A DNA stretch of 64,000 nucleotides from Myxococcales bacterium (GCA_020633295.1 JACKDW010000011.1:257542-321541); one strand, 5' to 3'; counted from the first letter of the stretch, positions 1 through 8,193 are shown. A program made the numbers and translations. The notes: generated by a model from the sequence alone, not told the origin.

Positions 1-27
1 TCCGCGCGCGCCGCAGGCCGGCGGGCT

Positions 28-873
28 CTAGCCCGGCGCGAGCGCGCGCGCGAGCGCGGGCAGCAGCGCGCCCGCATAGCCGTCGACGCGCACCGCCGCG
101 AGCGGGTCACCGCGCGTCGGCCCGAGGTTGAGGATCGCGGTGGGGATCCCGAGGTCCTGAGCGCGCTTGACGAAGCGGTAGCCCGAGAAGACCGCCAGCG
201 ACGAGCCGACGACGAGCAGCGCGCGGGCCTCGGCGAGCATCGCGTAGGCGGCGTCGACCCGCGCTCGCGGGACGCTCTCGCCGAAGAACACGACGTTGGG
301 CTTGAGGGGGCCGGCGCACGCGCGGCAGTCGACGACTTCGAAGTGCGCGACCGCGGCGTCCGACACGGTCGCGTCGCCGTCGGGCGCGAGCTCGGCGGCG
401 TGACGCAGCCACCCGGGGTTGCGCGCGAGCAGCCGCGCTTGCAGCTCGGCTCTGGGCTCGAGCGCCGCGCAGGCGAGGCAGCGGACCTCGGCGAGCGCGC
501 CGTGCAGCTCGATCACGCGCCGGCTGCCGGCCGCGTGGTGCAGCCGGTCCACGTTCTGCGTGATCACGCCGCGCAGCGGGCCGAGGCGCTCGAGGGTCGC
601 GAGGGCGTGGTGCGCGGGGTTGGGGCGCGCGGCGGACATGCGCGCCCAGCCGATGACCGAGCGCGCCCAGTAGCGCTTGCGCGCGCCCTCGTCGCGCACG
701 TACTCCTGAAAGCGCACCGGGTTGCGGCTGCGCCGGATCGTGCCCTCGCTGCGGTAGTCGGGGATCCCCGACTCGGTGCTGCAGCCGGCGCCGGTCAGCG
801 CGACGAATGGCCGATCGGACAGGATGTCGATGAGCTCATCGAGCGCGCGCGGGTCGGTCGCGTGGGCCTCCAT
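28..873 (-). CDS. Sir2-family NAD-dependent protein deacylase (sirtuin)
   Basis: Sirtuins remove acyl groups from protein lysines while consuming NAD. The 281-residue product has the NAD-binding TGAGCSTESGIPDYR segment (residues 27-41), TQNVDRLH (105-112) and the catalytic His in LHG (His124). Two Cys pairs for a structural zinc are present (Cys132/135 and Cys183/186), followed by NVVFFGE and a GSS motif. The long insert between the Cys pairs resembles SIRT4-type bacterial sirtuins. The ATG start leaves 85 bases to the next gene. It reads the same way as the persulfide dioxygenase gene at 959-2026 but seems to stand alone. Family assignment is firm; the acyl preference cannot be told from sequence. 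Confidence 0.93.
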   Translation of the reverse strand: MEAHATDPRALDELIDILSDRPFVALTGAGCSTESGIPDYRSEGTIRRSRNPVRFQEYVRDEGARKRYWARSVIGWARMSAARPNPAHHALATLERLGPLRGVITQNVDRLHHAAGSRRVIELHGALAEVRCLACAALEPRAELQARLLARNPGWLRHAAELAPDGDATVSDAAVAHFEVVDCRACAGPLKPNVVFFGESVPRARVDAAYAMLAEARALLVVGSSLAVFSGYRFVKRAQDLGIPTAILNLGPTRGDPLAAVRVDGYAGALLPALARALAPG

Positions 874-958
874 CGACGATCACCATAGCCGCAGGCCGAC
901 CGCGGCGCCGCCTCGGCGCGGGGGCGCGCGGACGCTCGTCAGGCGCGGTGCGGCGCGC

Positions 959-2026
959 CTAGCCGCGCGCGGCCTCGCGGCCCTCGCGGCTCCATCGCAT
1001 CATCCCGCCGGCCATCGAGGCGACGCGGAAGCCCTTCGCCTCGAGCGCGCGCGCGGCCGTGCCGGAGCGCGCGCCCGAGAGGCAGACGGTGACGATCGGG
1101 GTCTCGGGCAGCCAGTCGCGCGATGTCGCGTCGATCGCGGCGAGCGGCGTGTTGATCGAGCCGGCGACGCGGCCGCGCTCGGAGCGGAATTCGTGCGGCT
1201 CGCGGACGTCGACGAGCGTGACCTCATGGCCATGTTCTTCGACCCAGGCAGGCGCGACCTCGGGGACGCCGCCCGCGGTCCGCGTGATCGGGGCCCAGGC
1301 GAGCTCGGGCGGCGCCTCGGCGGCCATCATCGCGTCGCTCGGGAGCATCCCGCACCGCAGGTTCGCCGGCAGCGCGGTGTCGATCTTCTGCGGGTACTGC
1401 AGCTTGAGGTCGGACATGATCTGCACGAACTCGTCCTCGCTGCGCCCGCCCCCGAGGCGGCGGTTGTGGGCCTTCTCCTCGCCCACGGTCGTCACGGTGC
1501 GGCCGCGGTAGTCGTGGCCCGGGTAGAGCTTCGTGTCGTCGGGGAGCGAGAAGATCTGCGTGTGGATCGAGCGGTACAGCAGCCGGGGATCACCCTGTTG
1601 AAAGTCGGTGCGGCCGCAGCCGCGGATCAGCAGCGCGTCGCCGGTGAACGCGGCGCCGCCGGCGTGATCGACGTAGGCCACGCAGCCGCTGGTGTGACCC
1701 GGGGTCGCGCGGACCTCGAGCGCGCGCGCGCCGAAGCGAATCTCGTCGCCGTCGCCGACGAGCACGTCAGCGCAGGGCGCTCCGCCGTTGCGCGAGACCA
1801 CGGTCTTGGCGCCGAGGCGCTGCCGGAGCAGCCCCGAGGCGGTGACGTGGTCGGCGTGCACGTGGGTGTCGAGGACGTACTTCAGCGTCAGGTCGAGCTC
1901 GGCGAGCAGCTCCACGTCGCGCTCGATTTGATCGCGGACCGGATCGATCAACACGGCCTCACCTGCGTCCGCGAGCAGGTACGTGTACGTCGACGACTGG
2001 GGATCAAACAGCTGACGGAAGAGCAT
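959..2026 (-). CDS. Persulfide dioxygenase (ETHE1-like MBL fold) fused to a rhodanese domain
   Basis: The first ~230 residues match ETHE1-type metallo-beta-lactamase-fold enzymes, which oxidise glutathione persulfide to sulfite with a single iron. The HVHADH metal motif is at residues 55-60 and the RATPGHT and FTGDALLIRGCGRTDF blocks follow. The last ~100 residues are a rhodanese domain with active-site Cys315 in VCLSGARSG, which would transfer sulfane sulfur. Natural fusions of this kind are known. The gene is divergent from sulfide:quinone oxidoreductase (2324-3511), so the two likely form a sulfide to sulfite/thiosulfate route. A GAGGAA ribosome site precedes the ATG and a sigma-54 promoter candidate lies at 2059-2074. 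Confidence 0.93.
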   Translation of the reverse strand: MLFRQLFDPQSSTYTYLLADAGEAVLIDPVRDQIERDVELLAELDLTLKYVLDTHVHADHVTASGLLRQRLGAKTVVSRNGGAPCADVLVGDGDEIRFGARALEVRATPGHTSGCVAYVDHAGGAAFTGDALLIRGCGRTDFQQGDPRLLYRSIHTQIFSLPDDTKLYPGHDYRGRTVTTVGEEKAHNRRLGGGRSEDEFVQIMSDLKLQYPQKIDTALPANLRCGMLPSDAMMAAEAPPELAWAPITRTAGGVPEVAPAWVEEHGHEVTLVDVREPHEFRSERGRVAGSINTPLAAIDATSRDWLPETPIVTVCLSGARSGTAARALEAKGFRVASMAGGMMRWSREGREAARG

Positions 2027-2058
2027 GGTCGGTTCCTCGGCGAGTCACCGGCGATTCA

Positions 2059-2074
2059 AGCACGTTCGGTACCA
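2059..2074 (-). promoter_or_regulatory. Candidate sigma-54 (-24/-12) promoter of the persulfide dioxygenase gene
   Basis: On the minus strand the bases read TGGTACCGAACGTGCT. Compared with TGGCACGNNNNTTGCW, the GG and GC dinucleotides and their 10-base spacing are exact, with three mismatches elsewhere. The predicted start site near 2048 leaves a leader of about 22 bases containing the GAGGAA ribosome site. This is the weaker partner of the promoter at 2268. Confidence 0.5.
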
Positions 2075-2267
2075 GCCGCGCACGTCTCGTCATGGCGAGA
2101 AATACGTAGAAATTTCAAACGACTAGACTGCCTCGGCGGCGCGCGAGAAAGCGCGGGCTCGGGCCCGTCGCGACGGGTGATGCGACTGTGAGCGGCGGCG
2201 GCGCGACGGTTTGCAGCGCCGCTGCGTAGAAGGGGTCGTGTCGCCTCGTTTCTCGCCGTCGTCGGTC

Positions 2268-2283
2268 TGGCACGCCGACTGCA
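2268..2283 (+). promoter_or_regulatory. Sigma-54 (-24/-12) promoter of the sulfide:quinone oxidoreductase gene
   Basis: The bases TGGCACGCCGACTGCA differ from the TGGCACGNNNNTTGCW consensus at one position. The predicted transcript would start near 2294 and carry the AAGGAGG ribosome site (2313-2319) and the GTG at 2324. The position relative to the gene strongly supports function. Sigma-54 control of sulfide oxidation genes is known in FisR systems of proteobacteria. Confidence 0.78.
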
Positions 2284-2323
2284 GAGAGTGGAGACGGGGC
2301 CGGAGCCCCAACAAGGAGGAACC

Positions 2324-3511
2324 GTGGACCAGCAGTTCAAGGTTGTCATTGTCGGCGGTGGTACCGGCGGCATCACTGTGGCGGCGCGGCTTCGACGCGC
2401 GCGTCCGGAGCTCGAGATCGCGATCATCGAGCCCGCGACCAAGCACTACTACCAGCCCCTCTGGACGCTCGTGGGCGGCGGCGCGGCGCGGCGCGAGAGC
2501 ACCGAGCGCGAGATGGCCGACGTGATCCCCAAGGGCGTCACGTGGATTCGCGACTACGTTGAAGGTTTCGAGCCCGAGGCGAACGCGCTCACGACGCGCA
2601 GCGGCGCGCGCATCGGCTACGAGTTCTTGGTCGTCGCGCCGGGCATCCAGATCGACTGGGGCGCGATCGACGGGCTGGAGGAGGCGCTCGGCCATGACGG
2701 CGTGTGCAGCAACTACTCGTACGAGTTCGTGAACTCGACCTGGGCGGCGATCCAGGCGACCGGCGACGGCAACGCGATCTTCACGTACCCGAACACGCCC
2801 ATCAAGTGCGGCGGCGCGCCGCAGAAGATCATGTGGCTCGCCGAGCATCACTTCCGCCGCGCGGGCGTGCGCGAGCGGATCAACGTCATCTTCGCGTCGG
2901 CGGGCGCGTCGATCTTCGGGGTCCCGAAGTACCGCGACGCGCTGCAGAAGCTGGTCGAGGAGCGCGGGATCGACACGCGGTTTCGCCACAACCTCGTGGC
3001 GCTGCGCCCGGGATCGCGCGAGGCCGTGTTCCAGCGGCTCGACAACGACGAGGAGGTCATCCTGAAGTACTCGATGATCCACGTCGCGCCGCCGATGAGC
3101 GCGCCCGAGTTCGTGCGGCGCAGCCCGCTGGCGAACGCGGCCGGCTGGGTCGAGGTCGACAAGAGCACGACGCAGCACGTGCGCTACAGCAACGTCTTCG
3201 CGCTCGGCGACGCGAGCAGCCTCCCGACGTCGAAGACCGGCGCGGCGATCCGCAAGCAGGCGCCGGTCACGGTCGAGGCGCTGCTCGCGGTCATGGACGG
3301 CCGCGCGCCGCAGGGCGGCTACGACGGCTACACCTCGTGTCCGCTCGTGACCGGCTACGGGCGCCTGATCCTCGCCGAGTTCGACTACGACGGGAAGCCG
3401 GCCGAGACCTTCCCCTTTGACCAGAGCAAGGAGCGCCTGAGCATGTACCTGCTCAAGAAGTACGCGCTCCCGCAGATGTACTGGCGGGGGATGCTGCGCG
3501 GCGTCGCGTAG
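2324..3511 (+). CDS. sqr: Sulfide:quinone oxidoreductase, mitochondrial (SQOR-like) type
   Basis: This flavoprotein oxidises sulfide and passes electrons to membrane quinone. The 395-residue protein starts with the FAD Rossmann motif VVIVGGGTGG. It matches the animal mitochondrial enzyme in many blocks: NTPIKCGGAPQKIMWL, SIFGVPKY, GWVEVDK, LGDASSLPTSKTGAA, YTSCPLVTGY and FPFDQSKERLSMYL. The two redox cysteines of the human enzyme correspond to Cys162 and Cys339; Cys128 is also kept. A GTG at 2324 is preferred over an upstream in-frame GTG at 2288 because AAGGAGG ends five bases before it. The gene is divergent from the persulfide dioxygenase gene and has its own sigma-54 promoter. Confidence 0.95.
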   Translation: MDQQFKVVIVGGGTGGITVAARLRRARPELEIAIIEPATKHYYQPLWTLVGGGAARRESTEREMADVIPKGVTWIRDYVEGFEPEANALTTRSGARIGYEFLVVAPGIQIDWGAIDGLEEALGHDGVCSNYSYEFVNSTWAAIQATGDGNAIFTYPNTPIKCGGAPQKIMWLAEHHFRRAGVRERINVIFASAGASIFGVPKYRDALQKLVEERGIDTRFRHNLVALRPGSREAVFQRLDNDEEVILKYSMIHVAPPMSAPEFVRRSPLANAAGWVEVDKSTTQHVRYSNVFALGDASSLPTSKTGAAIRKQAPVTVEALLAVMDGRAPQGGYDGYTSCPLVTGYGRLILAEFDYDGKPAETFPFDQSKERLSMYLLKKYALPQMYWRGMLRGVA

Positions 3512-3523
3512 CGGCCCAGGGCT

Positions 3524-4561
3524 TCAGGCCGACGCGCGCGGCTCGTGCGTCGGCTTGAACTCGAGCTCGAGCCCGGGCAGCTGCCCGCGCTGGGAGAACC
3601 ACGCGTAGAGGTCGCGGACGGTCTCGGCGGTCGGGCGCGGCTCGTGGCCGAGCTCGCGCGCGGCCTTGTCGCGCTGGTACTGGACGCCGAGCATCAGCAC
3701 GTCGATCGACTCGCGCGTGTACAGCGGCTCGGTGCGGGTGATCTTCGCGGCGGTCTCCAGGATCGGCGCGAACGCGCGCGCTAGTCTGTAGGGACAGGTG
3801 AGTCGCGGCGCCGCCACGCCGGTGACGGCGGAGGCCATCGCGCCCAGCTGGTCGATGCTGTGGAGGTGCCCGGTCACGAGGTAGCTCTCGCCGGTGCGCC
3901 CGCGCGTCGCCGCGGCGATCGTGCTCGCGGCGACGTCGCGCACGTCGACGAAGTCGAAGCCGCCGGAGAGCAGCATGGGCAGGCGCCGGTGGTACAGGTC
4001 CAGGAACACCTTGCCGAGGCGCGACGGGGCGTAGTCGTAGGGCCCGATGATCCCCGAGGGGTGGAGGATGACCGCGTCGAGCCCGCGCTTGATCCACGCG
4101 CGGACGACTCGCTCGCCGTCGGCCTTGCTGCGGTCGTAGGCCGGCGCGCCGCTCGTCGCGTCGACGCGCGCGCGCGTCTCGTCGAAGGGCACGCGCCCGC
4201 GGTCGTGCTGGAACGCGTGCACCGAGCACAGGTGCACGAGGCGGCGGACCTTCGCGTCGTGGGCCGCCGCGCACATGTTGCCCACGCCGCGAACGTTGAC
4301 CTCGTGGACCAGCCCGCCCATGGGGCCGACGATCGAGATCACCGCGGCGAGGTGGTAGACGACGTCGACGCCGTCACACAGCGCGCGCAGCGAGGCGGGG
4401 TCGCGGACGTCGCCGCGCATGAGCTCGACGTCGAGCCCGGCGAGCTGCGGCGGCGACGGCTCGCGCGCGAGCACGCGGACGCGGTCACCTCGCGCGAGCA
4501 GCTGGCGAACCAGGTTCGCCCCGACGTGTCCTGTGGGTCCTGTGACGGCGACGAGGGTCAT
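3524..4561 (-). CDS. NAD-dependent epimerase/dehydratase (extended SDR family)
   Basis: The 345-residue protein has the extended short-chain dehydrogenase pattern: VTGPTGHVGANL dinucleotide-binding motif at residues 6-17, a DVVYHLAAV block, and the YDRSK active-site Tyr/Lys pair. The overall form resembles dihydroflavonol-4-reductase and 3-beta-hydroxysteroid dehydrogenase relatives. The substrate is unknown. The steroid-dehydrogenase-like fold is worth noting because a sterol-type enzyme lies at 34961-35770, but the two are not linked in an operon. It is convergent with the sulfide:quinone oxidoreductase gene, 12 bases apart. Confidence 0.88.
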   Translation of the reverse strand: MTLVAVTGPTGHVGANLVRQLLARGDRVRVLAREPSPPQLAGLDVELMRGDVRDPASLRALCDGVDVVYHLAAVISIVGPMGGLVHEVNVRGVGNMCAAAHDAKVRRLVHLCSVHAFQHDRGRVPFDETRARVDATSGAPAYDRSKADGERVVRAWIKRGLDAVILHPSGIIGPYDYAPSRLGKVFLDLYHRRLPMLLSGGFDFVDVRDVAASTIAAATRGRTGESYLVTGHLHSIDQLGAMASAVTGVAAPRLTCPYRLARAFAPILETAAKITRTEPLYTRESIDVLMLGVQYQRDKAARELGHEPRPTAETVRDLYAWFSQRGQLPGLELEFKPTHEPRASA

Positions 4562-4683
4562 GGCTCCGGGGCGCGGGGCGTTGCGGACCCTCGCGCGTTA
4601 CCGGGATATCCGATCAGCCAGGCGCCCGCAGCCGCGGGGCCGGGGATTCTGGAAAAAACCCCCAGCGGTGTGACGCGCACCAC

Positions 4684-5274
4684 TCACGCGCCGCGCGGCA
4701 GCGCGTCAGGCGCTCGGCGCACGGGCACGGCCGCCTCGAGGGCCGTGAGCGCGTGTTCGCAGTCGCGGGCGAAGGCCGAGCGCGCGCGCGCGCCGGGGAA
4801 CAGCCAGAACATCACGGCGAACACGAGCGCGATGCCGCCGACCGCGTTCCCGGTGATCAGGGCCGGGAGCGCGACGGCGACGAGCAGCGCGGCCGCGAGC
4901 TTGCCCGCCCTCTCGAAGGTGAACACCTGCGGGTGCGGCCGCAGCTCGATGTTGATCGCCGAGCCGGGGCCGTCGTCACGGGCCTCGATCGTGCCGCGCA
5001 CGATCGGCTGAAACGGCGTGACCTCGCGGCCGCGGTTGGTCTCGCTGATGGCGAAGCGCGTCCCGAACAGCGCGCCGAAGAACGGCCGGGGGGTCACCGG
5101 CGCGTGCAGCACTCGGACCACGATGCCCGCGCCGCTGAGCTTGGCGATGAGCGCGAACTCGCGTCCGGTCTCCTCGACCACCTCGGCGAGCTGCGTCCGC
5201 AGCTCCGTCGGGGGCAGCTCGCTGCGGAGCGTGTGCCGCTGAATGAGCCGGGGTCCGGTCACGCGGCGGAGCAT
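4684..5274 (-). CDS. Conserved hypothetical membrane protein
   Basis: I do not recognise a family. The 196-residue product has a soluble first half (LRTQLAEVVEETGREFAL, RPFFGALFGTRF) followed by two adjacent hydrophobic segments near residues 123-160 (KLAAALLVAVALPALITG and IALVFAVMFWLF) and a short basic tail. This predicts an N-terminal cytoplasmic domain on a membrane hairpin. The ATG at 5274 follows a purine-poor leader, so the start is uncertain. It lies between the epimerase gene and a micro membrane protein gene, all on the minus strand. Confidence 0.7.
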   Translation of the reverse strand: MLRRVTGPRLIQRHTLRSELPPTELRTQLAEVVEETGREFALIAKLSGAGIVVRVLHAPVTPRPFFGALFGTRFAISETNRGREVTPFQPIVRGTIEARDDGPGSAINIELRPHPQVFTFERAGKLAAALLVAVALPALITGNAVGGIALVFAVMFWLFPGARARSAFARDCEHALTALEAAVPVRRAPDALPRGA

Positions 5275-5328
5275 ACCCGGCGCGCGCGTGGCGGGGAATT
5301 CCTCGCGCGCGCAGGAGCTCGACGCGAC

Positions 5329-5472
5329 TCAGTGCTGCTCTTGGTGCGGCTCGATGCTCCGCATGAACAGGTAGAGTCCGATGACGCCGACGCAGCCGAG
5401 CAGCCACAGCGCGACGAGCATGAGCGTGGAGGACGGGTCGAGGGCGACAAGGCTGGTGTTGATGAGCGACAT
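5329..5472 (-). CDS. Micro membrane protein (47 residues, one transmembrane helix)
   Basis: A 47-residue protein beginning MSLINTSLVAL with a single hydrophobic helix (about residues 16-37, LMLVALWLLGCVGVIGLYLF) and a short hydrophilic His/Gln/Glu tail. A strong GAGGAGAGA ribosome site lies just before the ATG at 5472, which decides this start over an upstream in-frame ATG at 5541. A near-perfect sigma-54 promoter is at 5537-5552. It resembles in design the 36-residue protein at 5940-6050. Such peptides are often accessory subunits of respiratory complexes or regulators of membrane enzymes, but no homologue is recognised. Confidence 0.72.
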   Translation of the reverse strand: MSLINTSLVALDPSSTLMLVALWLLGCVGVIGLYLFMRSIEPHQEQH

Positions 5473-5536
5473 GATCTCTCTCCTCGTGGGATGGATCCGG
5501 GGTGGCGGCTGGGCCTCCGCCGGCGTCTCCAGGTTG

Positions 5537-5552
5537 TGCAATCGTCGTGCCC
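5537..5552 (-). promoter_or_regulatory. Sigma-54 (-24/-12) promoter of the 47-residue membrane protein gene
   Basis: The minus strand reads GGGCACGACGATTGCA, differing from TGGCACGNNNNTTGCW only at the first base. The start of transcription would fall near 5526, giving a leader of about 54 bases with a good ribosome site. This is one of the best matches in the window. Confidence 0.72.
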
Positions 5553-5734
5553 GTCGCGCGCCTGTCAGGGCGCCCGTGATCCGGCGAGCGCGGGCCGCTC
5601 GCGGTCGATCTCGAGGGGCGCGCGCGGGCGCAGGTCGACGTGTGAGCGAGGGGCGGGGACGATGTCGCGGAGGACGGGGAGTCTTCCGCGACGCCCCGAT
5701 CCATATGTCTTTTTGTTAATGTCTCGAGTCACGG

Positions 5735-5756
5735 GTCACGCGCGCCGGCGCGTGAC
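5735..5756. other. Perfect inverted repeat (9-bp arms, 4-base loop) in a gene-free stretch
   Basis: GTCACGCGC and GCGCGTGAC flank a GCCG loop. It sits in the ~390-base stretch (5553-5939) between the two micro-protein genes, next to an AT-rich patch (5703-5720). It could be a regulator site or part of a transcript end. No U-run follows on either strand. Confidence 0.4.
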
Positions 5757-5877
5757 GGCGACGTGCTCCCGCCGCTGGCGGATCGACGCGGCCACAGCCG
5801 TCAAGTCGCGGGTTGATCGCGCGCGCTCCAGTCGCTCCTCGAGAGCGACGAGCGGTCACGCTCGCACCACGAGCAAC

Positions 5878-5904
5878 AGCGCGGACGCGAGACGCGTCCG
5901 CGCT
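5878..5904 (-). terminator. Candidate hairpin terminator after the 36-residue protein gene
   Basis: AGCGCGGACGCG and CGCGTCCGCGCT pair perfectly over 12 bp around a 3-base loop. The hairpin starts 35 bases after the stop codon of the gene at 5940-6050. The following bases (GTTGCTC) hold no long U-run, so termination efficiency is uncertain. It would separate the two micro-protein transcripts. Confidence 0.5.
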
Positions 5905-5939
5905 CACAGCGCGGTGTCCTGGTTCTTCGCTCCGCTCCG

Positions 5940-6050
5940 TTACGGGCGGTGGCCGCCGGGGCCGCGCAGGTAGGCGTACAGGAACGCGAACAGCGCGAGC
6001 ATGAAGGTGGTGTTGATGGCGGCGATGGCGAAGCTGTAGGACGTATTCAT
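5940..6050 (-). CDS. Micro membrane protein (36 residues, one transmembrane helix)
   Basis: This short reading frame encodes 36 residues: MNTSYSFAIAAIN, a hydrophobic stretch TTFMLALFAFLYAYL (about residues 14-28), then a hydrophilic RGPGGHRP end. Both ends are supported by context: a sigma-54 type promoter match 39 bases upstream and a strong hairpin 35 bases downstream. No clear Shine-Dalgarno sequence is visible. The layout matches the 47-residue protein at 5329-5472 (an N-terminal NTS motif, one helix, a short charged tail). Function is unknown; a small subunit or modulator of a respiratory complex is one possibility. Confidence 0.6.
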   Translation of the reverse strand: MNTSYSFAIAAINTTFMLALFAFLYAYLRGPGGHRP

Positions 6051-6088
6051 GGTGTGTACCGTCGGGCGGGTCGACGCTTGTCCTGTTG

Positions 6089-6104
6089 TGCAGGCCGTGC
6101 GCCC
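6089..6104 (-). promoter_or_regulatory. Candidate sigma-54 promoter of the 36-residue membrane protein gene
   Basis: The minus strand reads GGGCGCACGGCCTGCA. The GG/GC pairs, their spacing and TGCA agree with the -24/-12 consensus; four other positions differ. A TGCACAAC string is shared with the promoter at 5537-5552. The predicted start near 6078 gives a 28-base leader. Confidence 0.45.
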
Positions 6105-6349
6105 GAAGGCCTTCGAAGAAGAACATCAATAATTTCAGACGAGTCGCGCGTCCGGTTCGGGGGCTGCGCGACGGCCGGGCGCGACGGGCGGGGGATAATC
6201 CGCGAAGGCTGGGGGAGATTTCGCGGGGGCTTTGGCGGCCTCTTGGCCGGCGAGTCCCACTGTTTGGCGCGCGCAGGTCGTCCGACCCGGCGCGATTACG
6301 GCGCTGCGGAATTTTCCACACCCGCTCGCGCGGAGGCCGACATCAACGG

Positions 6350-7864
6350 CTAGGACAGCGCGTCTTCGATCGTGGCGAGCAGCTGGGGCTCGCTGAAGGG
6401 CTTCTCGAGGGTCAACGCGTCGGCGGCGATCCGCCCGTTCTCGATCAGGTACTGCCGGTCGTGGGCCGACATGTACACGATGTTGATCTCCGGGCAGCGC
6501 GACTGGATCTCGCGCGCGAGCGCGTCACCGGAGGTGTCCGGGAGCACCATGTCGGTCAGCAGCAGCGCGGGGGACGGCTCCGAAGCGCGCTCGAGGTGGC
6601 GCCCGGCGTCGGCGCCGCTGCGGGCCTCGATCACTTTAAAGCCGTTCTTGGAGAGGTAGTGGCGGATCGTCATGCGCACCAGATCGTCGTCCTCCACCAC
6701 GAGGATGGTGTTAGAGCGAGGGTGCTCGACGGCGCGCGGCTCCGCGCCGGCGGGGACAGACGGCGGCGTGGGGGCGAGCGGCAGGCGAATGATGAAGCGC
6801 GTGCCGACCCCCAGCTCGCTCTCGAGCTCGATGGTCCCGCCGCACCCGTGGATGATGGCGTAGGCCGTGGAGAGGCCGAGCCCCGTCCCCTCGGCTTCGC
6901 CCCGGGTCGTGAAGAACGGCTCGAAGACCTTGGCCTGGACCTCGCGCGACATGCCGCAGCCGGTGTCGCGCACGGCGAGCGTGATCACGTCGTCCTCGAC
7001 CGTGACCGTGAGGTGGAGCTGACCGCCGTTGGGCATGGCGTGGCGCGCGTTGACGATGAGGTTCATCAACACCTGCTCGAGCTGACCCGAGTGGGCGCGG
7101 ACCCAGGCGGGCGTCGGCGCCGTGGTCACGCGGAGCTCGACGTCGGCGCCGAGGAGCCCGGTGAGCATGCGCTGCGTGTCATCCACGAGCGTGTTGAGGT
7201 CGAGGACGATGGACTCGTCGGGGGATTTTCGGCTGAAGGCGAGCAGCTTCGCGACGATCGCGGAGCCCCTGCGCGCGGCCTCGCGCAGGGTCTCGACGTG
7301 CTCGCGCGCCTCGAGGCTCGGTCCCTGCTTGAGGTGCTCGAGGGCCATGTCCGAGCAGCCGATGATGCCCATGAGGAGGTTGTTGAAGTCGTGCGCGATT
7401 CCGCTGGTGAGGCGCCCGACCGCCTCCATCTTCTGGGCCTGGAGAAACTCGCGCTCGAGCTTCTTGACGCTGGTGAGGTCGCGGAGAATTCCCGTGAAGA
7501 GGCGCTCTCCCCCGATCCGCGCCTCGCCCACCGAGAGGTGCAGGGGGAACTCCGAGCCGTCCTTGCGCCGACCGATGACCTCGCGGCCGACGCCGATGAT
7601 GCGCCTGGGACCTCCAGAGAGGTAGGACTGGATGTAGCGCCCGTGCTGCTCCCGGTCAGGAGAGGGCATCAGGACCGAGACGTCGTGACCGATGAGCTCG
7701 TCGCGGGAGTAGCCGAACATCGCGCGGGCGGCCGGGTTCACCGCCTCGATACATCCACGCGCGTCAATCGTGATGATGCCGTCGACCGCCGCGTTTACGA
7801 TCGCGCTCAAGCGGGCGATCGATTTGGCCGGGTTCTCCCCGCCGTGGAGATCGGCGTTCTGCAT
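6350..7864 (-). CDS. FixL-like PAS hybrid histidine kinase with C-terminal receiver
   Basis: Order of domains: PAS (about residues 15-130 from this ATG), HisKA with the H-box IAHDFNNLL, HATPase (NLIVNARHAM, DTGCGMS, GTGLGLS) and a C-terminal receiver with acceptor Asp in LLTDMVLP. The PAS domain closely follows FixL: LMPSPDREQHGRYIQSY holds a His at the place of the FixL heme ligand, and RRIIGVGREV keeps the FixL Arg that contacts oxygen. Heme binding is therefore plausible but unproven. ATG at 7864 follows GGTGAG; in-frame starts at 7891 (ATG) and 7903 (TTG) are alternatives. Divergent from the NtrC-type regulator, so a partnership is likely. Confidence 0.88.
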   Translation of the reverse strand: MQNADLHGGENPAKSIARLSAIVNAAVDGIITIDARGCIEAVNPAARAMFGYSRDELIGHDVSVLMPSPDREQHGRYIQSYLSGGPRRIIGVGREVIGRRKDGSEFPLHLSVGEARIGGERLFTGILRDLTSVKKLEREFLQAQKMEAVGRLTSGIAHDFNNLLMGIIGCSDMALEHLKQGPSLEAREHVETLREAARRGSAIVAKLLAFSRKSPDESIVLDLNTLVDDTQRMLTGLLGADVELRVTTAPTPAWVRAHSGQLEQVLMNLIVNARHAMPNGGQLHLTVTVEDDVITLAVRDTGCGMSREVQAKVFEPFFTTRGEAEGTGLGLSTAYAIIHGCGGTIELESELGVGTRFIIRLPLAPTPPSVPAGAEPRAVEHPRSNTILVVEDDDLVRMTIRHYLSKNGFKVIEARSGADAGRHLERASEPSPALLLTDMVLPDTSGDALAREIQSRCPEINIVYMSAHDRQYLIENGRIAADALTLEKPFSEPQLLATIEDALS

Positions 7865-7993
7865 GGTTCTTGGCTCACCATCAGGGGGCATTAGGTGAAA
7901 CAATGCGGCGATACCGCCGACTCGTGAAGGGACGATGACATATTTTCGTCAGGATCGCGCGACCACCTCCCGGCGTGAGAGGGGAATTTTTTT

Positions 7994-8013
7994 GAGAAAG
8001 GGAAAAATTTCTC
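7994..8013. promoter_or_regulatory. AT-rich inverted repeat, possible activator site upstream of the NtrC-type gene
   Basis: GAGAAA and TTTCTC flank eight bases within an unusually AT-rich 40-base patch (7983-8022). It lies about 110 bases upstream of the -24 element at 8121, a usual distance for enhancer-binding proteins. Its half-sites resemble those of the inverted repeat at 15436-15462. The rest of the 329-base gap (7865-8193) holds no gene. Confidence 0.4.
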
Positions 8014-8120
8014 GATAAATTCTACAGGAACGCGCGGGGAGAGCGCGGAAAATCTCGCGTTTTCTGAGTTGCGCGCGTGTTTTCGGTGGTTTTCCCCACA
8101 GCGTCCTCACGATCTGGCCG

Positions 8121-8136
8121 TGGCATGAGCCGTGCA
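8121..8136 (+). promoter_or_regulatory. Sigma-54 (-24/-12) promoter of the NtrC-type regulator gene
   Basis: TGGCATGAGCCGTGCA matches the consensus with two mismatches and exact GG-N10-GC spacing. The transcript would start near 8147, 47 bases before the ATG at 8194. A sigma-54 promoter in front of a sigma-54 activator implies autoregulation. Confidence 0.68.
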
Positions 8137-8193
8137 CCGTCTGGGGTCGCCGGCGGAGAGCGTCGCGCGCAAACCGGAGAACTGGAGAGAGCC

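Noticed and set aside
6051..6349. Open frames in both directions upstream of the 36-residue gene
   Set aside because: They are Arg/Ala/Gly-rich shadows; the stretch is better explained as leader and activator region of the sigma-54 gene.
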